Source of the DNA: Ruminococcus sp. CAG:488
GTDB lineage: Bacteria; Bacillota; Clostridia; Oscillospirales; Acutalibacteraceae
DNA length: 44,666 nt
Direction of reading: 5' to 3'
Assembly (NCBI GenBank): GCA_000434055.1
Contig: HF999647.1
Location: 138,127 to 182,792 of the forward strand
Shown: piece by piece, positions 7,947-15,531 of the stretch
Position numbering within the stretch: the first letter of the stretch is position 1
Layout: each line of letters opens with the position of its first letter
Notes under the pieces: generated by a model
The model's database searches: none
The model's input: the letters and a program-made list of their open reading frames with translations, nothing else
What the model was told of the DNA's origin: nothing
Translations under genes and position numbers: made by a program

Positions 7947-9689
7947 TTGGCAAAGAAAGATAAGAAAAATCCGCTTCCCGGCGACGGAGCAACTCCCGAG
8001 CAGGACCGCATGAGCCGATACGGAGTCAGAAGAGAGTCCAAAAAGGTCAAGAAAAGAGAAGCAGTTATTCGTATTCTTCTCATAATTCTTGTTCTCCTTT
8101 TGATTTTTCTTTCTGTTATGTTCGGATGCTCCTCATACATAAACGAGAGAAGAGAATATGACGACATAATTAAAAATGCCATGCTTGATGAAGTTCCGGA
8201 GATCAACAGCTTTGATGATTTAAAAAGAGTTGTTGATAAAATGGACAGAGAGACCCAGGCAGTCAGCACGGCAATCAATACGCTTGAGCTTACTCCCGGA
8301 CAGATCAGCTTCATCAAGGCAAAGCTTACTCAGATCAGGGACGATATCAACAAGATCCTTGATGCGGATATTGATGATATCGGCGGAGCAACAACTACCG
8401 CAAAAGAGGTTACCAGTATTCGAGAGGTAACAAGCGTCAGAATTCAGACGCTTCAGCGTATTCAGCAAATTACAAGAGTTATTGAACAGCGTGTCGAGCG
8501 CATAGAGACAGTTATTAAGACTATTGAAAAAGAAGTTACAAGCGTCAGACCTGTTGAGATCACAAGATACAGCGATATCACCCGTTTCAGCGACATTACA
8601 AGATACAGCGACGTTACACGTTTCAGCGATGTAACGAGATACAGCGACGTTACACGCTATAACGATGTAACAAGATACAATGATGTGACTCGTTACAGCG
8701 ACGTTACAAGATACAGTGACATAACAAGATATAGTGACATAACACGTTATAACGATGTAACAAGATACAATGATGTTACCCGCTACAGCGACATAACCCG
8801 TTACAGCGATATAACAAGGTACAGTGATGTTACACGTTACAGTGACATTACAAGATACAGCGATGTTACACGTTATGTTGAGGTTCCGAGCTATTCGGTT
8901 GTAACCAGTGTCAGCGAGGTTACAAGCATTCGCGAGGTCGAGGTAATTAAAGAAGTTGTCAAAGAGGTTATCAAGGAAGTTGAAGTTATCAAGGAGATCA
9001 TTAAGGAGATCGAGGTTACAACGATTGTTCCCGTGACGAGCATCAGCGAAGTAACGAGTATCCGTGAGATCGTTGAAAACAAGACGAGCGTAACCGATAC
9101 AGGTGACTTTACAGCGATAATCAATAAGTCGGAGCCGACAAGAGGACTTCTCCTTTCCGAATCCGGAGATTTCTCCGATATGAAGGCAGTGCTCAGCGGC
9201 GCAAGTGTAAACGATATGGGCGACTGCACATACACATGGCTTCCGTCGGCGGCAGAGCTTGACAGTATTGACGGTTCTCATAACCGTTCAAACGGCAAGG
9301 AATTCTTTGCATACACATTCTATGCTAAGAATGTGGGAGATGTTGATGTCAGCTACACCGCAAACCTTCAGATTGAATCTGTAAATCTCGGTGCCGATGA
9401 GGCGGTCAGAGTTATGGTAATCAAAGACGGCGGAACACCCACTATTTACGCTAAGCCGAAAAAGGGAACGACCGACGTATTTGACACCAATGATAAATAT
9501 AATAAGGACGACAAACTGTTTATAAATGATTCAACAGTCATGCAGGATAAGAACGTCCTTACAAAGGCCGGCAGCTATCATAAATATACGATAGTAATGT
9601 GGCTTGAAGGCTGGGATCCTGATTGTGTCAATGACATTTTGGGCGGAAGCATTAAGCTCTCGATGAAATTTGATTATGATTATGTATAA
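7947..9689 (+). CDS. Membrane-anchored rod protein with tandem [VI]TR[YF][SN]D hexapeptides
   Basis: This 580-residue protein has a basic cytoplasmic tail (1-38), one hydrophobic anchor (about 40-60) and a linker. A long rod follows from about residue 145 to 400. Its centre (205-306) is 17 uninterrupted six-residue repeats of the form V/I-T-R-Y/F-S/N-D. The flanks are looser repeats such as VTSIRE and EVIKEV. The last ~180 residues are a globular domain ending in WLEGWDPDCVND, a motif shared with the next gene's C-terminus. This looks like an outward-facing stalk with a tip domain. The hexad resembles the left-handed beta-helix hexad ([LIV] at position 1, small residue at position 5), but a coiled coil is also possible. 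Translation starts at TTG 7947 with AAGGAG nine bases upstream. I recognise no named family. Confidence 0.75.
   Translation: MAKKDKKNPLPGDGATPEQDRMSRYGVRRESKKVKKREAVIRILLIILVLLLIFLSVMFGCSSYINERREYDDIIKNAMLDEVPEINSFDDLKRVVDKMDRETQAVSTAINTLELTPGQISFIKAKLTQIRDDINKILDADIDDIGGATTTAKEVTSIREVTSVRIQTLQRIQQITRVIEQRVERIETVIKTIEKEVTSVRPVEITRYSDITRFSDITRYSDVTRFSDVTRYSDVTRYNDVTRYNDVTRYSDVTRYSDITRYSDITRYNDVTRYNDVTRYSDITRYSDITRYSDVTRYSDITRYSDVTRYVEVPSYSVVTSVSEVTSIREVEVIKEVVKEVIKEVEVIKEIIKEIEVTTIVPVTSISEVTSIREIVENKTSVTDTGDFTAIINKSEPTRGLLLSESGDFSDMKAVLSGASVNDMGDCTYTWLPSAAELDSIDGSHNRSNGKEFFAYTFYAKNVGDVDVSYTANLQIESVNLGADEAVRVMVIKDGGTPTIYAKPKKGTTDVFDTNDKYNKDDKLFINDSTVMQDKNVLTKAGSYHKYTIVMWLEGWDPDCVNDILGGSIKLSMKFDYDYV
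8559..8864 (+). repeat. 17 x 18-bp in-frame tandem repeat
   Basis: Seventeen 18-bp units encode [VI]TR[YF][SN]D, followed by one diverged unit (TRYVE). Synonymous positions vary widely (AGA/AGG/CGT/CGC for Arg), so the protein pattern has been kept by selection. Two pairs of Y-N-D units (units 6-7 and 11-12) lie exactly five units (90 bp) apart with similar surrounding DNA, which suggests an older five-unit duplication. Confidence 0.92.
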
Positions 9690-9785
9690 GCTTACGTGAC
9701 GGGAAGCCTACACATATAAGATTAATTTCATCGAACTAATGCAAAGCTCCGGATATCAAAGACAATTCGGATAAAAATTATGCGT

Positions 9786-9810
9786 TTGGCGGCGCGTTAA
9801 CGGTCGCCAA
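9786..9810 (+). promoter_or_regulatory. Leader hairpin before the major fibre-like gene
   Basis: TTGGCG (9786-9791) pairs with CGCCAA (9805-9810) in the 150-base gap before the AWF-type fibre gene. There is no T-tract, so it is more likely an mRNA leader or stability structure than a terminator. I saw no convincing promoter in the gap. Confidence 0.3.
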
Positions 9811-9839
9811 GGCATGAAATCTTTATGGAGGTAAAGATA

Positions 9840-10754
9840 ATGAAAAAGACATTCAAAAAGCGCGCATTCATTTCTGCCATTGCAATGCTTATCGTATCTG
9901 CTATCGTTCTTACGTCAGCTACATATGCATGGTTCTCAATGGCAAAAAGAGTTGAAGTCGAGTCCATGGAATTGAACGTCACATCACCTGAAGGTATTCA
10001 GATTTCTGCAAATACCTCTGCTTTCACAACAAAGCTTACAGCTGATGAGATTTCCGGCACCACAACAACACGTTTCTCGGCATATGAAGGAAATATGAAC
10101 AATATTCCCGGTACTCTTAAGCCGTCATCGTCAGTTTTTGCAACCAACGGAAACCTTCCGAAATTCTTCGACGGATCAATCAATGATTCAGGCAAAATGG
10201 ACATCTACGCAAGATCCGATGTCGACAGCGGATTTGTTGCATTTGACCTTTTCGTAAAGGTTAAGGCAGAAACAGTTGTTAAGTTCGGTTCAACGAAGAT
10301 AACATGCGAAGGCAACCCTGAGCTTCCCACAGCTATGCGTGTAGCACTTGTAAACTGCGGCACAGTAGCTGAAAAGGCAGACGCTGCTGCTATCCAGAGC
10401 GTTCTTCCGGGTACAGACAAAACTAAGAAGGTTGTTTATGAAGTTGACGCCGCTAACCACACTGCAGCTGCTTCAGCTCTCGGTGCAGGCGGAATCATGA
10501 CAACAAGCCCGCTCAAAGCAGCAGGTCTTAATATCGGCACAAATGCGACATACAACAACATTGTTACAAATGTAACTTACATAAGCCCGCTCGAGGCTAC
10601 ACTCGCAACATCTTCCTCACAGGCAAGAGTTACTGTTGCAGCAGGTATCACGCGTGTAAGAGTTTACATGTGGATGGAAGGTAATGATGTTGACTGTGCA
10701 AACGATGTTGCAGGCGCAACTCTTAACTTCAATCTTGTTCTTGAAATAGACTAA
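9840..10754 (+). CDS. TasA-like / SipW-cognate secreted fibre protein (signal peptide ending ATYAWF)
   Basis: This 304-residue exported protein begins with a basic N-terminus (MKKTFKKR), a hydrophobic core and the sequence SATYAWFSM. That is the hallmark of substrates of SipW-type signal peptidases (compare TasA and camelysin). The mature part is rich in Thr, Ala and Val. It has three cysteines and a C-terminal motif MWMEGNDVDCAND, also found at the end of the upstream rod protein. There is no sorting signal or second membrane segment, so it is probably released and polymerises outside the cell; that is inference from the family. The start is ATG 9840, seven bases after GGAGGT. It lies between the rod protein and a SipW-type peptidase, and is separated from the latter by two strong hairpins. 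It is the best candidate for the major subunit. Confidence 0.8.
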   Translation: MKKTFKKRAFISAIAMLIVSAIVLTSATYAWFSMAKRVEVESMELNVTSPEGIQISANTSAFTTKLTADEISGTTTTRFSAYEGNMNNIPGTLKPSSSVFATNGNLPKFFDGSINDSGKMDIYARSDVDSGFVAFDLFVKVKAETVVKFGSTKITCEGNPELPTAMRVALVNCGTVAEKADAAAIQSVLPGTDKTKKVVYEVDAANHTAAASALGAGGIMTTSPLKAAGLNIGTNATYNNIVTNVTYISPLEATLATSSSQARVTVAAGITRVRVYMWMEGNDVDCANDVAGATLNFNLVLEID

Positions 10755-10812
10755 TTTGTATATTTTCGGAACATTCGGATCGTTGATTCGAGTTTAACCC
10801 GTCACTTTGGGA

Positions 10813-10840
10813 GGGTGACACCGCTAACCCGGTGTCACCC
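10813..10840 (+). promoter_or_regulatory. Perfect 11-bp hairpin after the fibre gene
   Basis: GGGTGACACCG (10813-10823) pairs perfectly with CGGTGTCACCC (10830-10840) around a six-base loop. No T-run follows. Its place between the fibre gene and its peptidase fits a 3' mRNA-stabilising structure. Confidence 0.6.
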
Positions 10841-10854
10841 GTGATCCTAAGCTA

Positions 10855-10903
10855 AAAGGGCGATTTGTCAACACAGACGGCTGTGATGACAAATGACCTT
10901 TTT
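10855..10903 (+). terminator. Long hairpin, probable partial (read-through) terminator
   Basis: AAAGG, ATTTGTCA and CACAG (from 10855) pair with CTGTG, TGACAAAT and CCTTT (to 10901) around an ACGG loop, with small internal mismatches and a short T-run. It separates the fibre gene from the SipW-type peptidase 31 bases downstream. It could let subunit transcripts exceed peptidase transcripts. Confidence 0.6.
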
Positions 10904-10933
10904 AGGAAAAAAATACAGGAGTGAATGTTGTAA

Positions 10934-11659
10934 ATGAATGAAAAAGGGAAAAGCATTTGGGGCGTTATTTCCGACATATTGCTGATTATTATAATTATAA
11001 TTGCGATTATTATAACGGTTATGACGTTTACCTCAAAAAATTCGGATATGGGCATTGGAAATGTTCTCGGATATACGCCGTTTGCCGTTCAGTCCGATTC
11101 AATGGATTCCGGCGAACCGTCGGGCTTCGGAACCGGCGATCTGATAATCTCCAAGGAGGTTAAAGATCCCGAAACACTTCAGGTAGGCGATGTTATTACT
11201 TACACCACTATTATTGAGGGTGAAAAGGCAGGCAAAAAAATCAGAGGCTATAATACGCATAGAATTACCGATATACTGAAGTCCGGAGACGGCTCGGTTT
11301 ATGCGTTTGTTACAGCCGGTGATGCCGTAGGAATGGAGGATACCGTAAACGTTCTTCCTGACGAGGTTATTGCCAAGCAGGTTAACTCGGGTATAGACAA
11401 AGAAACGGGAAAAAAGCTCACGGGAATGAAGATTGCTAATTTCGGTTCAGCGCTCAGTTTCCTTCAAAGCAGAACTGGCTTTATGATTTGCATCATAATT
11501 CCGCTCGCCCTGTTCTTTATTTGGCAGATTTATAAGTTGATTTCCATGTTTATGACTGCCAAGGCAGAAAGCCTTAATGAAGAGTCAAAGCAGAGGGTAA
11601 TTGATGAATATCTGGCTCAGCAAAAGAAAGAAAACTCCCAAAATAAAGAAGAAAAATAA
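10934..11659 (+). CDS. sipW: SipW-type signal peptidase (S26B, Ser/His dyad), copy 1
   Basis: These 241 residues have an N-terminal membrane helix (~10-33), the signal peptidase Box with catalytic S56 in SDSM, the partner histidine H109 in THRI (SipW and ER-type enzymes use His where LepB uses Lys), and a later G-D (FVTAGDA, D130). A second helix lies near 178-200, with a charged cytoplasmic tail. This enzyme would cleave the ATYAWF-type precursor encoded just upstream. AGGAGTG precedes ATG 10934. The charged C-terminal tail (~40 residues) is absent in the other three copies and might bind a cytoplasmic partner; that last point is inference. Confidence 0.88.
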   Translation: MNEKGKSIWGVISDILLIIIIIIAIIITVMTFTSKNSDMGIGNVLGYTPFAVQSDSMDSGEPSGFGTGDLIISKEVKDPETLQVGDVITYTTIIEGEKAGKKIRGYNTHRITDILKSGDGSVYAFVTAGDAVGMEDTVNVLPDEVIAKQVNSGIDKETGKKLTGMKIANFGSALSFLQSRTGFMICIIIPLALFFIWQIYKLISMFMTAKAESLNEESKQRVIDEYLAQQKKENSQNKEEK

Positions 11660-11706
11660 CATTCAACTCATACCAATATAAAACTTAAAAACAGAGGGTG
11701 ACCGAA

Positions 11707-13254
11707 ATGACAATCACAAAGTTCCTTGCAGAATTTTTAAACCAGTTTTTCGTAAAAGGTGTTTGGGGTATATTTAAAGGTATCGGCTTGGGTATTGCCA
11801 ATATTTTCAATATTCCGCAGTACATAAAAATCTTTAAAGCCTGGGCAGGAAAGTTTACTATCGTCGATTGGCTCCTTGCAATCGTTGCCGTTATCGCAAC
11901 AGTAGCGGTGCTTGCAGCTATAGTAATTCTTGTTGTTGTGCTTATTAAAAAGTATGTAAGAGTACGAAAGACTCTCGTTGACCAGGAAGAGCTTCTCATG
12001 GAAGTCGGTAACCTTAATCGTGAGGTTATTAAGCTCAACAACGAGAAAGAGAGAATTCTTGCCATGAAGGTTTCGCAGCTCGGTCTTAACCCCGGTGAAA
12101 GCCCGTATGACGAGAATGGCGAGGAGACAAAGGAAGAAAAGAAAGACGGTGAGGTTGATAAAACAGCCGACGATTACAGCCGTTTCTACAAGTGTACTCA
12201 GGTTGACCTCGAAATGGAGAACTATGTTGCTCCCGATTTTGATAATGAAATCACACTTCCGGAAATCTGCGAAAGGTTCCGCAACTTTGCTTGCTCACGT
12301 CTCGGTCTTTTTTATGAGATCAAGATCATCAGATTGTTCCTTTCCGCGTTTGCTTCAACAAGACTTATAATTCTTCAGGGTATTTCAGGTACCGGTAAAA
12401 CATCTCTTGCTTATGCATGGGGTAAATTCCTTAAGAACCCTGTTACAATTGCTTCGGTTCAGCCTTCATGGCGTGACCGTACCGAGATTTTCGGATACTT
12501 CAACGAATTCACAAAGCGTTTTAATGAGACGGAAGTTCTCAAAAAGATGTATGAGGCTACATTCAAAGAGGAAATATTCATTACCGTTCTTGACGAAATG
12601 AACATTGCCCGTGTTGAGTATTATTTCGCTGAGCTTCTTTCAATTCTTGAAATGCCGTCAAGAGATGAGTGGGTTGTTTCCCTTGTTCCGAGCGTATGGC
12701 CGACCGATCCGAAGCATGTTATCGACGGTAAGCTCAAGCTCCCCGAGAACATGTGGTATATCGGTACAATCAATAACGATGACTCGACATTTGCTGTTTC
12801 CGATAAGGTTTACGACCGTGCTATTCCAATCGACCTTAACAGTAAGGGTAAGTTCTTTGAGGCTCCGTACACAGAGGAGCTCAACCTCAGCTATAAGCAC
12901 CTTGAGGGCATGTTCCTTGAGTGCCAGACCAAGTATAAAGTTTCCGACGAGAACCTTAAGAAGATTGAGGAGCTTGACGACTATGTTATCGAGCATTTCC
13001 GTCTTGCTTTCGGTAACCGTATTGTTAAACAGCTCAAGGAATTCGTTCCTGCATATGTCGGCTGCGGTGGAACGGAAATTGACGGTATTGACTTTGTTCT
13101 TGCCAAGAAGGTTTTCCGTAAGTTTGAAAGCTTGAACCTTTCATTCATCCGCGATGAAATCGACGGACTCGTTACATATCTTAACAAGCACTTCGGCAAA
13201 GCAAACATGAACGAGTGTAAAGAGTATCTCCAGCTCCTTAAGAGACTTATGTAA
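11707..13254 (+). CDS. Membrane-anchored McrB-like AAA+ ATPase
   Basis: This 515-residue protein has an N-terminal hydrophobic region, with a clear membrane helix around residues 55-85, and then a heptad-like segment (~90-120). The AAA+ module follows with Walker A GISGTGKT (225-232), Walker B VLDEMN (D296-E297), a sensor-1-like WYIGTINND and the conserved D-R-A-I-P-I-DL region. This set of motifs is typical of the McrB/MoxR-related AAA+ clade. The membrane anchor is unusual for McrB itself. The start is ATG 11707 with AGAGGG upstream; an in-frame GTG at 11698 is directly adjacent to that site. It lies between a SipW-type peptidase and a coiled-coil protein in the same locus, so a role as motor or chaperone in fibre export is plausible but unproven. 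Confidence 0.82.
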   Translation: MTITKFLAEFLNQFFVKGVWGIFKGIGLGIANIFNIPQYIKIFKAWAGKFTIVDWLLAIVAVIATVAVLAAIVILVVVLIKKYVRVRKTLVDQEELLMEVGNLNREVIKLNNEKERILAMKVSQLGLNPGESPYDENGEETKEEKKDGEVDKTADDYSRFYKCTQVDLEMENYVAPDFDNEITLPEICERFRNFACSRLGLFYEIKIIRLFLSAFASTRLIILQGISGTGKTSLAYAWGKFLKNPVTIASVQPSWRDRTEIFGYFNEFTKRFNETEVLKKMYEATFKEEIFITVLDEMNIARVEYYFAELLSILEMPSRDEWVVSLVPSVWPTDPKHVIDGKLKLPENMWYIGTINNDDSTFAVSDKVYDRAIPIDLNSKGKFFEAPYTEELNLSYKHLEGMFLECQTKYKVSDENLKKIEELDDYVIEHFRLAFGNRIVKQLKEFVPAYVGCGGTEIDGIDFVLAKKVFRKFESLNLSFIRDEIDGLVTYLNKHFGKANMNECKEYLQLLKRLM

Positions 13255-13298
13255 TCCCGAAACCGTTATTATAACTTTTGTCAAAGGGGACATACTTA

Positions 13299-15452
13299 AT
13301 GAACAAATCGTATCTTGAATTATATCTTGAATACAAGGATTATCTCGCGTCGGCAACTTCCGATAACGAGTTTTACAGCGAAATGGATACTGCCATAAAC
13401 AGCGGTACGAACAGCTATTCCTTGTTTAACAGATATTTTGATAAGAAGATCGACCTTAAGTGGGTTGAGGAGATCGAAGCGTGCATCATTCCCCTTGACA
13501 ATATTATCCGTGTTCCGAGAAAGTTTATCGTTCAGGAGGAAGAAATCGTTCCTATTGAACGTGCCAGAAAAATCACGAACGAATCTATCCGTCACCTTGC
13601 TCAGCATACAAATATGATTGCCAAGGTTGAAGGCGATGATGTTACACCTAACCAGATTCTCAACGTTTTCCGTGAGGAAAGCTACGAGGTTTATGAAAAC
13701 AGATTTGTTTTCACTCTTATGCAGAACCTCGTCAGATTTATTGATGTAAGATATAATGTTCTTTTCAATATTTCCGACGATGATAATATGGCGTCCCTTA
13801 AAATGGAAAGTGATTTTACAAGAGGACGTGAAAAGATTCAGTATAAGCTTGAAGTCTCGGCTCAGTCTGCCGGCAGCGAAATTGAAGGCGAAGCGGGTCC
13901 TGAAGGAGAGAACGCCACTGCTTTCCAGCGCATTGAAAGAGTAAAGAGAATTATTAACGAATATGCTAATTCTTCATTTATGAAGGAACTCAGGAACTGC
14001 GTTCCCGTAAGACCGCCTATCATGAGAACAAATGCTATTCAGAAAAACCCGAATTTCAGAGCTTGTCTGAAATTGTGGCAGTTTATTCAGTCCTACAACG
14101 AGTTGGGTTATGAAATAACCGTCAAAGAATCAAATGATATGGTCAGCGCAGAGTATATGAACGAACTCAATCGCATGACAGCGTTGAACTATATGATGCT
14201 CAAGGCGAACACCCTCTCTGAGGATTCCGTCGGAAAGCAGAAAAAGCGTAAGCTTAAGCCAAAACTCCTCAAGAGACTGGCAGAAGAGCTTGTTATGGAC
14301 TATGACATGGAGGAAGTTGAAATCCAGCGTGTCTTTGTTGATGAGGTCAAGCGTGTCAGCCGCAAGAAAATTGAGGGTGAAAAGAAAATTCAGGAGGCTA
14401 TTCAGCGTGCGTTGGATGCGGAAAATGCGCGTAAGAAGGCCATTGAAGATAAGATCAAGGCGAAAATTGCTCATGAAAAAGAGATGGAACGCCGCCGCAT
14501 AGCAAGGGAAAAAGAGAGGGCAAGGAAAGAAAAAGAAAAAGAGAGACAGAGAATCAAGAGAGAGAAAGAACGCGAGAAGGCTCGTATCGCCAAAGAGAAA
14601 GCTCTCGCAAAAGAGAAGGCAAGAAAAGAAAAAGAAAGAGCGGCAAGACTCAAAGCGCAGGAAGAAGCTCGTATTGCAAAAGAGAAGCAGCGTGAGGAAA
14701 TGCGCATAGCAAGAGAGAAAGCCGCAAAGCTTGCTAAGATAGAGAAAGAAAAAGCAGCAAAAGCAAAGGCTAAAGAGAGGGAGCGCAAGGCAAAAGAGCT
14801 TGCCGCTCAGAAGGCCAAGGAAAAGGCTGCCGCAGCCAAACAGAGAGAAAAAGCAGCAATTGCAAAAGCCAGAGCAGCACAGGCAGAAAAAGAGCGTCTT
14901 GCAAAAGAAAAAGCAAAACAGAAAGCTGCCGCAGCAAAGGCCGCACAGGCAGAAAAAGAACGTTTAGCGAAGGAAAAGGCAAAGGAAAAAGAACGTCTCG
15001 CCAAGGAAAAAGCTAAGCAGAAAGAGGCTGCAGCAAAGGCTGCTCAAGCAGAAAAAGATCGCATAGCTAAAGAAAAGGTTAAGCAGAAAGAAGCTGCAGC
15101 AAAAGCAGCTCGTGCAGAGAAAGAGAGATTAGCAAAGGAAAGAGCGAAAGAAAGGGAAAAAGCAGCGAAAGAAAAGGCAAAAGCTAAAGAAAAAGAGCGT
15201 ATTGCTAAGATGAGAGCTGCCGAGGCTGAGAAACAGCGTATCGCAAAGGAAAAGGCAAAGGAAAAAGAACGCATTGCCCGTGAAAAAATCAAGGAGCAGG
15301 AACGCGCCGCAAAAGAAAAAGCCAAGGAGAAAGAGCGTATAGCTCGCGAAAAGGCAAGAGCAAAGGCGAAAGAACAGGAACGCCTTGCGAGAGAGCGTGC
15401 GAAAGCCAAGGAAGAGAAGCTCAAGGCAAATAAGACAGCAAAAAACGGCTGA
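13299..15452 (+). CDS. DUF2357-like protein with a ~370-residue K/E/A-rich helix
   Basis: This is a 717-residue soluble protein. Residues 1 to ~340 are globular and contain VPRKFIV, a SIRHLAQH block and Y-E-N-R-F-V (132-137). These resemble the DUF2357 proteins commonly encoded next to McrB-like ATPases. Residues ~350-717 are almost entirely Lys, Glu, Ala and Arg (KEKARKEKE-type), predicted to form one very long charged helix or coiled coil. No catalytic nuclease motif (PD-ExK) stands out. The start is ATG 13299 with AAAGGGG ten bases upstream. It lies 44 bases after the ATPase gene and is probably its partner. With no signal peptide it should be cytoplasmic, and the helix could span or tether to the membrane surface (inference). 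Confidence 0.6.
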   Translation: MNKSYLELYLEYKDYLASATSDNEFYSEMDTAINSGTNSYSLFNRYFDKKIDLKWVEEIEACIIPLDNIIRVPRKFIVQEEEIVPIERARKITNESIRHLAQHTNMIAKVEGDDVTPNQILNVFREESYEVYENRFVFTLMQNLVRFIDVRYNVLFNISDDDNMASLKMESDFTRGREKIQYKLEVSAQSAGSEIEGEAGPEGENATAFQRIERVKRIINEYANSSFMKELRNCVPVRPPIMRTNAIQKNPNFRACLKLWQFIQSYNELGYEITVKESNDMVSAEYMNELNRMTALNYMMLKANTLSEDSVGKQKKRKLKPKLLKRLAEELVMDYDMEEVEIQRVFVDEVKRVSRKKIEGEKKIQEAIQRALDAENARKKAIEDKIKAKIAHEKEMERRRIAREKERARKEKEKERQRIKREKEREKARIAKEKALAKEKARKEKERAARLKAQEEARIAKEKQREEMRIAREKAAKLAKIEKEKAAKAKAKERERKAKELAAQKAKEKAAAAKQREKAAIAKARAAQAEKERLAKEKAKQKAAAAKAAQAEKERLAKEKAKEKERLAKEKAKQKEAAAKAAQAEKDRIAKEKVKQKEAAAKAARAEKERLAKERAKEREKAAKEKAKAKEKERIAKMRAAEAEKQRIAKEKAKEKERIAREKIKEQERAAKEKAKEKERIAREKARAKAKEQERLARERAKAKEEKLKANKTAKNG

Positions 15453-15531
15453 TATTATTTTAACAATATATGTTGATCCGCTGCATCGGTAGCGTGGAGC
15501 CGATGTGAGTGAAAACAGTGGAGGTTTTACT

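Noticed and set aside
8559..8864. CRISPR array
   Set aside because: The 18-bp units are contiguous, in frame and coding, with no spacers.
9690..9830. Fragments resembling a c-di-GMP-I (GEMM) riboswitch: TGCAAAGCTCCGG and GGCGGCGCGTTAACGG before the fibre gene
   Set aside because: The essential GGCAAACC segment and the first stem are missing and spacing is wrong. I cannot draw the fold. A covariance search would decide.
14130..15424. Long minus-strand frames opposite the K/E-rich helix
   Set aside because: Repetitive AAG/GAA/GCA codons read backwards give low-complexity Phe/Ser/Leu frames; they have no ribosome site.
11707..15452. McrBC-type (type IV) restriction system
   Set aside because: The ATPase is membrane-anchored, no PD-ExK nuclease motif is visible in the partner, and the pair is embedded in surface-export genes.
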